From the NCBI GenBank assembly GCA_020635195.1, contig JACKAG010000001.1, forward strand, positions 1-64,000: a stretch of 64,000 nt of DNA, written 5' to 3'. The translations under genes were made by a program, and so were the position numbers. Under the pieces are notes generated by a model. That model was not told the DNA's origin, did not search any database, and worked only from the letters and a program-made list of their open reading frames with translations. Origin of the DNA: Deltaproteobacteria bacterium (GTDB lineage Bacteria; Bdellovibrionota_B; Oligoflexia; Oligoflexales; Bog-1112). Shown one piece after another: positions 17,657 through 26,185 of this stretch (the stretch's first letter is position 1; every line of letters starts with the position of its first letter).

Positions 17657-18493
17657 TTGAAAATTTTTGTGACAGGTGCAAGCGGTTTTATCGGACAGCA
17701 TCTGATCCGATTGCTGCAAGAAAAATCAGTTATTTTTATAGCAGCAAAACATGATGTGGATATCTGTGATCTGTCTGTTCCGTCTGATGTAACACACATC
17801 ATTCATCTGGCTGCAGAGTCTTATGTGCCGGATAGCTGGGAAAGGCCAGAAAACTTTCTTCGGACGAATACTCTTGGAACTCAGCATATCCTTGAAGAAG
17901 CCAGAAAAGCTTCTGCACATGTGGTTTTCATGAGCTCTTATGTTTATGGACCCCCTGCCTATCTTCCTGTCGATGAAAATCATCCAGTCCAGGCATTTAA
18001 TCCTTATTGTCTGAGCAAGGTACTGGCAGAACAACTATGTCATTTCTGGGCGAAAAATTTTGATTTAAATATTTCGGTTATCAGACCATTTAATATTTAT
18101 GGAGAACATCAGAGATCGGCATTTCTGATTCCGACCATGATGGATCAGTTTTTTGATCCGGAATGCAGCAAAATTGTTGTCCAGAATACAGTTTCGAGAA
18201 GAGATTATCTCCATGTCTCAGATCTTTGCCATCTGATTTTTTTATCTCTTCGTTGCACTGGCCTTCAGACTTTCAATGCCGGTTCTGGCTCTTCATTTTC
18301 GGTGAAAGATCTATGGGAACTTATGCGCTTTGCAACAGATATGGATAAACCCTTATGTTCTTCTGATATGGAGAGGAAAAATGAGGTTTCGGATGTTGTT
18401 GCGGATATCCGTTATCCTGAAAAGGTACTGGGCTGGAAGCCGGAGATAAGTCTGGAACATGGAATCAGATCACTGGTTCGCAGCTATCAGTAG
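17657..18493 (+). CDS. NAD-dependent epimerase/reductase (extended SDR)
   Basis: A 278-residue extended SDR. The cofactor loop is GASGFIGQHL, the active-site YCLSK occurs in NPYCLSKVLAEQL, and RPFNIYGEHQ binds the nucleotide sugar. A TTG start at 17657 has AGGG about eight bases upstream, and no ATG is available at the N-terminal motif. It is the last gene of the cluster, 26 bp after the nucleotidyltransferase. It would epimerise or reduce a 4-keto sugar made by the upstream dehydratase; GDP- versus UDP- or dTDP-sugar cannot be told. Confidence 0.8.
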   Translation: MKIFVTGASGFIGQHLIRLLQEKSVIFIAAKHDVDICDLSVPSDVTHIIHLAAESYVPDSWERPENFLRTNTLGTQHILEEARKASAHVVFMSSYVYGPPAYLPVDENHPVQAFNPYCLSKVLAEQLCHFWAKNFDLNISVIRPFNIYGEHQRSAFLIPTMMDQFFDPECSKIVVQNTVSRRDYLHVSDLCHLIFLSLRCTGLQTFNAGSGSSFSVKDLWELMRFATDMDKPLCSSDMERKNEVSDVVADIRYPEKVLGWKPEISLEHGIRSLVRSYQ

Positions 18494-18536
18494 TCGCAGT
18501 AGTCTCAGTAGTCTGTCTTTCAGGACAGGCTTTTTT

Positions 18537-19223
18537 CTATCTTACAGAGACAGTCTGGATCACTCCTGCATCAGAAACAATCCAGTCAGCAGGGATGTCC
18601 CATGGGTCGCGTGGCAGGGAAGACGCGATAAGAAATTCCTGCCAGATAACGGCCATTCGGATGGCTGTCATCCTTCTGGCCAGAAAGCGGTCGTAATATC
18701 CTCCGCCGTAACCCAGCCTGTAGCCTGAATGGTCGACAGCTAATGCCGGAAGTAAAATCAGATCCTGATCTGATGGGGTCTCTGGATTTTTCCCCTTAGT
18801 CACAGGTTCATAGATGCCAAAATGGTTTTGGATGAGTGTTTCGCCCTGCCACAGATAAAACGCCATTTCTCCGGGAGAGAGAATCACTGGCAGGAAAAAT
18901 TGAAAGTATCCGGGAAGCTGTTTTTGCAGAAGTTCAGACTTTACTTCACCATTAAATCCTGAATATCCAAAAATACGTCTGATTGTTTTGTGTTCAGCAA
19001 GCCATGTGAGGATATTCTGACAGATGTTATGATGACGTGAGTCAGGCCATAGATTCTGTTTCCTCTGATGTAAAAACTGTTTACGTAATGCTGTTTTATC
19101 GGATTGTTCAGGATTCAGGATGACCACCTTTCCGGAGAAGGCTGTAAAAAGGCATCTGGCATATTTTTTAGCGACTGATTTACCAGGATACTGGTTCATG
19201 GGCTCTGAATTTTCAACAGGCAC
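18537..19223 (-). CDS. 5-formyltetrahydrofolate cyclo-ligase
   Basis: 228 residues; it converts 5-formyl-THF to 5,10-methenyl-THF with ATP. The family motif LGYGGGYYDRFLARR is near the C-terminus with LPALAVDHSGYR before it, and KTALRKQFLHQRKQ matches the usual N-terminal helix. About 40 residues precede that helix, more than usual. The start used is GTG 19223; ATG at 19199 is another in-frame option, and a later start would give the family's usual length of about 190. Convergent with the sugar cluster, divergent from the carbonic anhydrase. Confidence 0.85.
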   Translation of the reverse strand: MPVENSEPMNQYPGKSVAKKYARCLFTAFSGKVVILNPEQSDKTALRKQFLHQRKQNLWPDSRHHNICQNILTWLAEHKTIRRIFGYSGFNGEVKSELLQKQLPGYFQFFLPVILSPGEMAFYLWQGETLIQNHFGIYEPVTKGKNPETPSDQDLILLPALAVDHSGYRLGYGGGYYDRFLARRMTAIRMAVIWQEFLIASSLPRDPWDIPADWIVSDAGVIQTVSVR

Positions 19224-19430
19224 ACTATTCGCCTGATGTTAATTTTAATACTTGAATTTGTCAGTCAGAATCTTTTATATCGGATAGAAGGGGTTCCTTT
19301 GCTTTTTAATTATATTTAGTCCTTTCAATCAATCCCTTTTCATCTCTCTTCAGGAAAGAATAGCTGAAGAAGGAAAACATGAATTATTTTTCCGGACGTT
19401 TATCGTTCATTGCTTCAGAGGTTATACACG

Positions 19431-20054
19431 ATGAAAAATCTCAGAAAACTTTTTGATCAGAACGCAGAATGGGCAGGAAAAATAAGAGAAGAGGATCCTT
19501 CTTTTTTTGAACGATTATCAAAGGAACAAACTCCCGAATATTTATGGATCGGTTGTTCTGACAGCAGAGTTCCTGGAAATCAGATCGTCGGCCTCGAGCC
19601 TGGAGAGCTCTTTGTTCACAGAAATGTGGCGAACCTGGTCATTCATACAGACCTTAACTGCCTGTCGGCCATGCAGTTTGCTGTTGAAATCCTGCGCGTT
19701 AAACATGTCATTATTTGTGGTCATTACGGATGCGGCGGAGTTAACGCAGCGCTTCAGAATCAGGATCTTGGCCTGATTACAAACTGGCTTCGTCATATTC
19801 AGGATATTGTATATGAGAAGTGTGATGAACTTGAAAAAATCACTGATGATAAAGCCCGCTGTGATCGTTTATGCGAGTTAAACGTGATTCAACAGGTGAT
19901 GAATGCCGGAAGGACGACAGTTGTCCAGGATGCCTGGAAAAGAGGGCAGGAGCTTACAGTTCATGGCTGGATTTATTCTCTCAGAAACGGAGCGCTGATG
20001 GATCTTGGGGTTTGTGTGAGGAATGCTGATGAAATGCAAAATATCTGGAAATAG
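19431..20054 (+). CDS. can: Beta-class carbonic anhydrase
   Basis: 207 residues interconverting CO2 and bicarbonate. With the start at ATG 19431 the zinc ligands fall at Cys42, Asp44 (WIGCSDSR), His98 and Cys101 (HYGCGGV), the same numbering as E. coli Can, which supports this start over the in-frame codon at 19410. AGAGG lies nine bases upstream. GLEPGELFVHRNVANLV is the conserved dimer-core segment. It supplies bicarbonate to carboxylases, including the biotin-dependent one in this window. Single gene, followed by a short hairpin at 20054-20071 without a T-tract. Confidence 0.92.
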   Translation: MKNLRKLFDQNAEWAGKIREEDPSFFERLSKEQTPEYLWIGCSDSRVPGNQIVGLEPGELFVHRNVANLVIHTDLNCLSAMQFAVEILRVKHVIICGHYGCGGVNAALQNQDLGLITNWLRHIQDIVYEKCDELEKITDDKARCDRLCELNVIQQVMNAGRTTVVQDAWKRGQELTVHGWIYSLRNGALMDLGVCVRNADEMQNIWK

Positions 20055-20283
20055 GTCAGAATGTTCTGACCCCGGACTTTGTCTGTCTGATTTGTGTGTT
20101 TTCATGGCTATATCTTTGTATCTGCGGCCAGAAAGTATTTAAATCATCTGCTTATTTTTTGAGCAATAATGGGTTTTATTGGGCATAAGGTCATAAAAAA
20201 GATCCATGATTTGCATTTTTATCCTGCTATAATTGCATTTCTTTTATGTCGCTTGACAGATTTCTGGGTATACGCTAGCTTCT

Positions 20284-20308
20284 CAGCAGTATGGCAGTAA
20301 TACTGCTG
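20284..20308 (+). promoter_or_regulatory. 9-bp inverted repeat upstream of the secreted coiled-coil gene
   Basis: CAGCAGTAT and ATACTGCTG form a perfect inverted repeat with a 7-nt spacer, 26 bases before the start codon. It could be an operator or a 5'-UTR hairpin. TTGACA at 20253-20258 is a plausible -35, but no good -10 sits at 16-18 bp, so the promoter is unresolved. Confidence 0.4.
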
Positions 20309-20333
20309 GATTTCAAAAAAACAAAGGAATATT

Positions 20334-21095
20334 ATGATGTTAATCATGAAAAAAAAGACCCTTGTCGCATCTGTTTTTATGCTGTCTACAGGTCTGAGCT
20401 CTTCGCTTTCTATGGCAGAAGAGACGGTGTCAGCAGATATCGTAAGTGAAAGTACTAGCAGCAGTACTAGCAGCAGTACTAGCAGTAGCAGTAACCTGAA
20501 TGCGTTCTGTATTCAGATGGACGAAATAGTAGCAGAGATTGAAAAGACTAAGCACAAGGCAGAAAATTCTTTTGACGAAATCTCATCAAATGTGGACTCG
20601 CTTAAGGACTTTCATAAGCAGAATCTGGACATAGTGGCTGCGATTTCTACCACGCAAGCTTTTCTAAGAGAGCAGGCTGAAAGTCTGAAAGAAAGCGTTG
20701 AGGGATCTGAGGCTAAAGAGGCTTTCCAGGAAAAAATGAAGGACGCAGAACAAAAACTTAACGAACTCAAAGAGTCTTTTTCAGGACTTGCACAAAAAGC
20801 ACATGATAAAATGGAAGAACTATTCCATAAAGCTGCTGAAAAAGTCAGAAATTTTAAAAAGGATCATCCGGACGCTCAGTTGTCTCAGGATCAACAGCTT
20901 GATATTTATGCTCATTTTAAGCAGGGAACATGTGGAGACTATACAGGAGGTTCTGTGTTAAATCCTCTGGATCTTGCTGCTAAGGCAAAAGCAACGAAGT
21001 GGGAGTCTTTGCAGGGGATGAGCCGCGAAGATGCAATGCACGCTTATATCAGTAAAGTCGAGGCTCTGGAATCAGAGCTGGCAGAGACTATCTAA
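20334..21095 (+). CDS. Secreted coiled-coil protein of unknown function
   Basis: 253 residues, not recognised. AAAGGA five bases upstream supports ATG 20334. Residues 1-28 form a signal peptide (MKKKTLVASVFMLSTGLSSS core, cleavage near SMA-EE). Residues about 40-55 are a Ser/Thr tract encoded by a 12-bp tandem repeat. Residues about 60-190 are charged and helical with heptad-like spacing, suggesting a coiled coil (KEAFQEKMKDAEQKLNELKE). Two cysteines (FCIQM and GTCGDY) could form a periplasmic disulfide. It stands alone between carbonic anhydrase and a convergent acyltransferase. Periplasmic or surface location is inferred. Confidence 0.7.
   Translation: MMLIMKKKTLVASVFMLSTGLSSSLSMAEETVSADIVSESTSSSTSSSTSSSSNLNAFCIQMDEIVAEIEKTKHKAENSFDEISSNVDSLKDFHKQNLDIVAAISTTQAFLREQAESLKESVEGSEAKEAFQEKMKDAEQKLNELKESFSGLAQKAHDKMEELFHKAAEKVRNFKKDHPDAQLSQDQQLDIYAHFKQGTCGDYTGGSVLNPLDLAAKAKATKWESLQGMSREDAMHAYISKVEALESELAETI
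20451..20492 (+). repeat. 12-bp in-frame tandem repeat (Ser/Thr tract)
   Basis: Unit AGTACTAGCAGC occurs twice, then AGTACTAGCAGT and a partial AGCAGT. Each full unit encodes Ser-Thr-Ser-Ser. Because the unit is a multiple of three, copy-number change would alter linker length without a frameshift. Confidence 0.9.
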
Positions 21096-21103
21096 AACAA
21101 CAG

Positions 21104-21125
21104 ATCTGATGATCCAGGATCAGAT
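21104..21125 (+). terminator. Weak hairpin after the coiled-coil gene
   Basis: ATCTGAT and ATCAGAT form a 7-bp stem with an 8-nt loop shortly after the stop codon. A T-run begins about 13 bases later (21137 onward) rather than directly after the stem, so termination is only possible. It lies between two convergent genes. Confidence 0.3.
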
Positions 21126-21200
21126 TTCCCGGAGGTCTTTTTTTGATAAAGGGCTGTCCGGATTTTTTTTGCGCTGTTTTATTGCAATCCTGACAGAAAA

Positions 21201-23096
21201 TTACATTCTGCTCTGATCTTTCACGTTCATCAGCGCCTGTATTTCAGAAAAAACTATGAGGCTCCCTGGTATGGTCAGGTGGTTGGAATCTCTGTAAAGA
21301 GGTTTTCCTTCATGATAGCTGAGGCACTGGTTCTCAGGACAGAAATAAGGAATCCGGTCGACATAGTCAATCCGCTCCTTTGTTTCTGTCTTCAGAGACT
21401 GGACAAGAGAGCGGATTCTGCTTTGCTTTGTGATCTGCTGATCTTTATCCAGATTGCCGGAAGCGCATCTGATCTGGAGACCGAATCGTCTGAGCATCTC
21501 TGAGCGCAGATGACAAACGGTAATATCTGTCTGATAAACCGGAACATCTCCGATAAAAATGACATGTTTTCCTGATGCAGTGAGTGTTGTTATTGTATGC
21601 CGGATTGCGGAAAGGATGGTTTCTGTCTGCTGCTGCTCCTGTGCAGGCCACTCTCCTGCAAGGATGACCGTTGTTATCTGTGGGTTAGATAAAATAGCTG
21701 ACATAGAGCCGGAAGTGTTGCAACCTTTTCGGTATGAACTGCCATCCTGAGTAATAAGAGGAAGGCAGGATGTCTGAATGTAGTTCATACTCCCTGTTCC
21801 CGTCAGATCAGTCAGCTGCTTCATAACCGGGCACAGGTCCGCGGCATGTGAGTCTCCCCACAGAGCGATGCTTGCAGGTCCTGATCCTATCTGGCTTTTG
21901 TAAAGGCCGTTGCAGACAAAATGAGGAGAATTTTTTATATAATCTGATTGTTCTGCCAGATCTCCGCTAAGCCTGGACGGATAACCCCAGTTGCGGTGAC
22001 CTGTCAGACCAAAGAGAGTCCATACTGCGATAAGAGCTCCGCCAAATGCCAGGCTTTTATATCCGGAGGAATTCGTCTTTTTACTTTTTCTGAAAGGTGT
22101 TTCGATATATTTCCAGCTTAAGACAGAAATAAAAAAAGTAAACAGCAGTATTGCAGGTTTTGCCATCACTTCATGGTCCGGATGATAAATTCTTGCAAAT
22201 GCAAGTAATGGCCAGTGCCATAAATAAAGGGAATAGGATATTTTTCCTGTCATGACAAAAGGCTTTGAGCTCAGAAGCCGCCTGATAAAATGCTGTCCGT
22301 CAGTTCCTGCCCTGATCAGTAGCATTGTGCATGTAACCGGAATGATAGCAACGAAGCCCGGAAAAATGGCCTGATCATCAATAAACAGAAAGCTCAGAAT
22401 AATGCCGCTGAAGGCCAGAATCTGACTGGCCCCCCGGACTTTTTCTGGAAAAGGAAGTTTGTTTATCCCTATTGCCAGAATACCTCCCGCGGCCAATTCC
22501 CAGAACCGTGATGGAGCCATATAAAAGGCTGCGGAAGGGTCTGCTTTTGTCAGGATCAGTGATATGGCCAGAGACAAGAGCAGAAAAGAGAGGATGCCGG
22601 CAGTGATACCTTTTTTGCCGGTTTTTCTGAAAAGGAAGGCAAGGAAAAGTGGCCAGATGATATAAAACTGTTCTTCTACAGCCAGAGACCATGTGTGCAG
22701 AAGTGGTTTGAGCTCAGCTGCCTGAGAAAAATAGTCCGTCTTATACCAGAAATACATATTAGATAGAAAGAGGGCTACGGAACTGACGCTCTGGGAAAGC
22801 TCCCGGAATTCAATGACCGGAATCAGAGTGAGCCATCCCATCAGCATCACAGCGGAAACCAGAGCGAAGAGAGCAGGGAAGATTCTTCTGATCCTGCGAT
22901 CATAAAAATTAAGAATGGAAAAGCGATCCTCTTTGATTTCAGAGATGATGATCCCTGAAATCAGATAGCCAGAAATCACAAAGAAGACATCAACGCCGAT
23001 GAAACCGCCGGGTAAAATATCCGGAAATGCATGGTAAATAACAACAGCGAGAACGGCTATTGCCCTGATCCCGTCAATATCTGCTCTGTATTTCAT
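21201..23096 (-). CDS. OafA/YrhL-type membrane acyltransferase with C-terminal SGNH domain
   Basis: 631 residues. The N-terminal part (1 to about 360) is an acyltransferase-3 membrane domain: YRADIDGIRAIAVLAVVIYH carries the conserved His, then GGFIGVDVFFVISGYLIS, and about ten hydrophobic segments follow. The C-terminal part (about 400-631) is SGNH-like, with ALWGDSHAADL (block I) and DSNHLTIPGS near the end (Asp/His of the catalytic set). Such proteins O-acetylate surface polysaccharides such as O-antigen. AAGG six bases before the ATG supports the start. It follows the WecA-like gene by nine bases, so both likely serve one surface glycan. Confidence 0.9.
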   Translation of the reverse strand: MKYRADIDGIRAIAVLAVVIYHAFPDILPGGFIGVDVFFVISGYLISGIIISEIKEDRFSILNFYDRRIRRIFPALFALVSAVMLMGWLTLIPVIEFRELSQSVSSVALFLSNMYFWYKTDYFSQAAELKPLLHTWSLAVEEQFYIIWPLFLAFLFRKTGKKGITAGILSFLLLSLAISLILTKADPSAAFYMAPSRFWELAAGGILAIGINKLPFPEKVRGASQILAFSGIILSFLFIDDQAIFPGFVAIIPVTCTMLLIRAGTDGQHFIRRLLSSKPFVMTGKISYSLYLWHWPLLAFARIYHPDHEVMAKPAILLFTFFISVLSWKYIETPFRKSKKTNSSGYKSLAFGGALIAVWTLFGLTGHRNWGYPSRLSGDLAEQSDYIKNSPHFVCNGLYKSQIGSGPASIALWGDSHAADLCPVMKQLTDLTGTGSMNYIQTSCLPLITQDGSSYRKGCNTSGSMSAILSNPQITTVILAGEWPAQEQQQTETILSAIRHTITTLTASGKHVIFIGDVPVYQTDITVCHLRSEMLRRFGLQIRCASGNLDKDQQITKQSRIRSLVQSLKTETKERIDYVDRIPYFCPENQCLSYHEGKPLYRDSNHLTIPGSLIVFSEIQALMNVKDQSRM

Positions 23097-23105
23097 GATG
23101 AACCT

Positions 23106-24866
23106 TCAGAAAAGAAATCTCATTCCAAGTAGGCCTTTCAGACTGATATATGTCAGAGCGATCAAAGTCACCAGCCTGATTTTGAAAACAGACCTTGAAT
23201 ATCGCCGGATGACACTACGGATTGCAATAAAAAGGATCAGAGAGCGGATGCTGATTGTGTTGAGCCGATAAGCTTCCCGGTACGGATCTGGCACCAGAAG
23301 AAAAAGCAGTGGTAGTGTGATCATCAAAAAATCTGTTGCTGTAACAAGCAGATACTGCCTTCTGAAGGAAAAAATAATGAAAAGTATGACGCTGACAGCC
23401 AGAAAGATAAAAAGGTAGTTGTAAAGAAAATGAATGTTATAGCTATGACCGAGGATGACAACATAAAGCTCTTTCAGGTTATTTGCTGTCAGAAGAACAG
23501 AAGAGGAAAGAGCAAGAACAAAACTTGGAAAAAAATCGGATGCAGACCGATAGCTGAACATGGCAGAAATCAAGAGTAAAACGATCATAGCAACAGCTGA
23601 ATATCCGACAGGTTCAGGAGAAGAAGAAGCGAAAAGAGGTGTAATACAAAGAATTGCATAGATGATATATCGGTTCATGCTTTCCCATAACCGGAGAATA
23701 GCACGGGTTCTTTGTGAATAATGAGCGAAAGCAAAAAAGAAATGATCTCTCGAAAATAAACGTGAGATCATAGGGCTTGACCATGCAGTGGTTCCGAGCA
23801 GAGCACAAAGAGCAAAAAAAGCCAGATAAGCGATGATCCATAGATGTTCATGAGGAAAGGCTACAGGAATGATCCCGGAAACTGCAAAAAGAAGACTGGT
23901 GAAATAAATAACAGTTACAGCCTGCTGAGTATTCAGACCGTGTTTTAGCAGAATATGATGGAAATGTCTGGCATCGGGGGTAAAAGGACTCACTCCTTTT
24001 GCAATGCGGTTAAAAATAACCCATGCAGTATCAACGATGGGGACTCCAAGGCATAAAGCAGCAGAAATTACAGGAACATGAATCCCATGAGCAGGAGCGG
24101 CATTCATACCTCCTCCGAGAACAAGAAGAATCTGTACTCCGAGAATAAACCCCAGCCAGTTACTTCCCCCATCTCCCATAAAAATACTTGCCGGATAGGT
24201 ATTGTATTTCAGAAATCCAAGAACGGCTCCCAAAAGAGGGATAGACAGTATAAAAGCGACTTCAAGATTGTCAGAAATCAGAAAGTGAAGGTAGCTAAGT
24301 GTGACGGAGCCAATGATGGCAATGCCTCCGGCCAGTCCGTCCATTCCATCTATCATATTTATGGAATTAATGGCTCCAACGATAATGAAAACAGAAAGGA
24401 TATAACCGAAGACAGGATGCAGATGGATGCCTGTTTCTGTTGTCAGGGATAAGAACTTTATTGAGAGCCCTCCCATAAAAACAGTCATAGCTGCACAACT
24501 TACCTGGCATAGAAGGCGGAATCTTGCAGAAAGCGGATGGAGGTCATCAACAAAACCAAGAAGAAAGAAGATAATAGAAAATACAAGGATGTTTCCAATA
24601 TCAGAAGGAAAAAACCAAAGCAACATGCTGACAAAGAAACCGCCGACAAAACAAATTCCACCAAGGCGTGGCACAGGTGATTTATGAAACCCGTCACTTG
24701 CCGCAAGCGATTTGTAACGCTCTGCTTTTGCCTGAGGGGCATCATAGAGGTTAAATATGATAGCAAATTTTTTGATAAACGGAGTGCATACTAATGAAAA
24801 TATCAGAGCTGTTGAAAATAGCAAAATACTCTGCATTCCCTTCGTATAGTCGAATAGGCTCTGCAT
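23106..24866 (-). CDS. WecA/MraY-family undecaprenyl-phosphate sugar-phosphate transferase
   Basis: 586 residues, multi-pass membrane protein. Residues 1 to about 340 match the polyprenyl-phosphate GlcNAc/MurNAc-1-P transferase family: LYDAPQAKAERYKS, PVPRLGGICFVGGF, LLGFVDDLHPLSARFRLL (the Asp pair), NSINMIDGMDGLAGG, IFMGDGGSNWLGF and PDARHFHHILLKHG. It starts a lipid-linked glycan on the inner membrane. About 230 extra C-terminal residues with several hydrophobic segments go beyond the usual length and have no assigned role. GAGGT just upstream supports the start. Possibly co-transcribed with the TPR block (137-bp gap) and the acyltransferase. Confidence 0.9.
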   Translation of the reverse strand: MQSLFDYTKGMQSILLFSTALIFSLVCTPFIKKFAIIFNLYDAPQAKAERYKSLAASDGFHKSPVPRLGGICFVGGFFVSMLLWFFPSDIGNILVFSIIFFLLGFVDDLHPLSARFRLLCQVSCAAMTVFMGGLSIKFLSLTTETGIHLHPVFGYILSVFIIVGAINSINMIDGMDGLAGGIAIIGSVTLSYLHFLISDNLEVAFILSIPLLGAVLGFLKYNTYPASIFMGDGGSNWLGFILGVQILLVLGGGMNAAPAHGIHVPVISAALCLGVPIVDTAWVIFNRIAKGVSPFTPDARHFHHILLKHGLNTQQAVTVIYFTSLLFAVSGIIPVAFPHEHLWIIAYLAFFALCALLGTTAWSSPMISRLFSRDHFFFAFAHYSQRTRAILRLWESMNRYIIYAILCITPLFASSSPEPVGYSAVAMIVLLLISAMFSYRSASDFFPSFVLALSSSVLLTANNLKELYVVILGHSYNIHFLYNYLFIFLAVSVILFIIFSFRRQYLLVTATDFLMITLPLLFLLVPDPYREAYRLNTISIRSLILFIAIRSVIRRYSRSVFKIRLVTLIALTYISLKGLLGMRFLF

Positions 24867-25003
24867 CCGGACCTCACATGGAGTGAACCTTATGGTCTCC
24901 TGCTCATTTTAGAAAAAAGATGTCGTAAAAAAAATCTGCAACTTTGACAGGACGAAAAAATATTTATGCTGCGTTTATCAAATATCTGAAATACAGCGAT
25001 TTA

Positions 25004-26185
25004 CTAGCGAATAAAATCAGAATTTTTAATATTATTAATAAAATTTTGCGCAGCCCATCGAATATTTTCTTCTCCAAAACCAGTCGTCTGAATGGCTTCT
25101 TCAAAATACTGTAGAGCCCGGAATGGTTTTTTGAATCCAAAAAGAGTCACGAGTCCCATATTGTAACGTGCCCATGTATTTTGTGGATTTCTTCTGAGAA
25201 CTTTCTCAAATAATAAACGAGCATCTTCCGGTCTGTTCTGTTTCATATAAACAGCTCCGAGAATAATATAACTTTCTGGTATGGCCGGATGAATCTGGAT
25301 GCTTTGTTTTAACAGGGCCTCGGCTTCTTTATATTGCAGTTGACGGAAAGCAAGAGTTGCCTTATTGATGAGAGCAGGCACAAATTCCTGATTCAGGCTC
25401 AGAGCTTTATCAAACCAAAAGGTTGCTTCAGACAGGAGTCTCTTTTTCATCTGAAACAGACCCATAAGATTGTAGAGCGAAGGGTCTTCTGCTCCTCTTT
25501 CCATTCCACGTTGTACGATAAACTCAGCGACTTCAGTTTTTCCATTAAGGTAGTAGGCAGATCCAAGTACAGCATATCCTGGTGTAAATGTTTTGTCCTG
25601 GTTGATCAGATCTGTCATGATCCGACGGCATTTTTTTTCATTATTGTTCATCAGGTAAGCGAGCCCCAATGTGTACTTATATTTAAAAATATAGGCTTTG
25701 CTTATGGACGGCATTTGCGCTATATGACGACGAATTTCTTCGAGTATCTGGAAAGATTCGTTGTGTTTTTGCTGCTGTATGAGTGCCATCGCCATCTCCA
25801 GCTGTCCATCCGGATGCTGGGACTCCTTTTGTAAGAACTGGCGGTAAAGAGATTCAGCCTCAGCAAAGTTGCCGAGGGCGAGATGTTTTCTTGCCATTTC
25901 CAGAAGGTTTTCAGATATGACACTGTTGTCGGGACCTTTTGTGATGTCTTCCAGGTTTTGTCGTTCTTTTGTTGTGGGAGCTTTGTGAAAGAGCTGGGCC
26001 CACTCATGTGGTTTTAGTTCTTTACTCTCTTGAAATTTTTGATCTTTTTTTGGTTTTTGCTCTGCTGCCAGTGAAAGCTCCGGCGATGTCTGATGCGGCG
26101 TGCATGACATTTCTGTCATAAGCAGTAGCAAAGCAATGATTCTGACAATGTCTCTGTATATCCATGATAATATTGTATGAATCAT
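25004..26185 (-). CDS. TPR protein, probable lipoprotein
   Basis: 393 residues. The N-terminus has a hydrophobic core (IVRIIALLLLMTEMSC) followed by a Cys that may be lipidated, although MTEMSC is not a classical lipobox. Residues about 100-390 are a chain of TPR motifs (NFAEAESLYRQFLQKE, YLNGKTEVAEFIVQRG, YKEAEALLKQSIQIHP, PEDARLLFEKVLRRNP, PFRALQYFEEAIQTTG), a scaffold for protein contacts. The start overlaps the stop of the 1018-residue gene (TAATG). The layout of a large exported TPR protein followed by a TPR lipoprotein recalls the gliding (Glt) clusters of myxobacteria and Bdellovibrio, but this is only a layout argument. Confidence 0.75.
   Translation of the reverse strand: MIHTILSWIYRDIVRIIALLLLMTEMSCTPHQTSPELSLAAEQKPKKDQKFQESKELKPHEWAQLFHKAPTTKERQNLEDITKGPDNSVISENLLEMARKHLALGNFAEAESLYRQFLQKESQHPDGQLEMAMALIQQQKHNESFQILEEIRRHIAQMPSISKAYIFKYKYTLGLAYLMNNNEKKCRRIMTDLINQDKTFTPGYAVLGSAYYLNGKTEVAEFIVQRGMERGAEDPSLYNLMGLFQMKKRLLSEATFWFDKALSLNQEFVPALINKATLAFRQLQYKEAEALLKQSIQIHPAIPESYIILGAVYMKQNRPEDARLLFEKVLRRNPQNTWARYNMGLVTLFGFKKPFRALQYFEEAIQTTGFGEENIRWAAQNFINNIKNSDFIR

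Noticed and set aside
20054..20071. Terminator after carbonic anhydrase
   Set aside because: The 8-bp inverted repeat GGTCAGAA/TTCTGACC leaves only two loop bases and has no T-run, so it is not called as a terminator.
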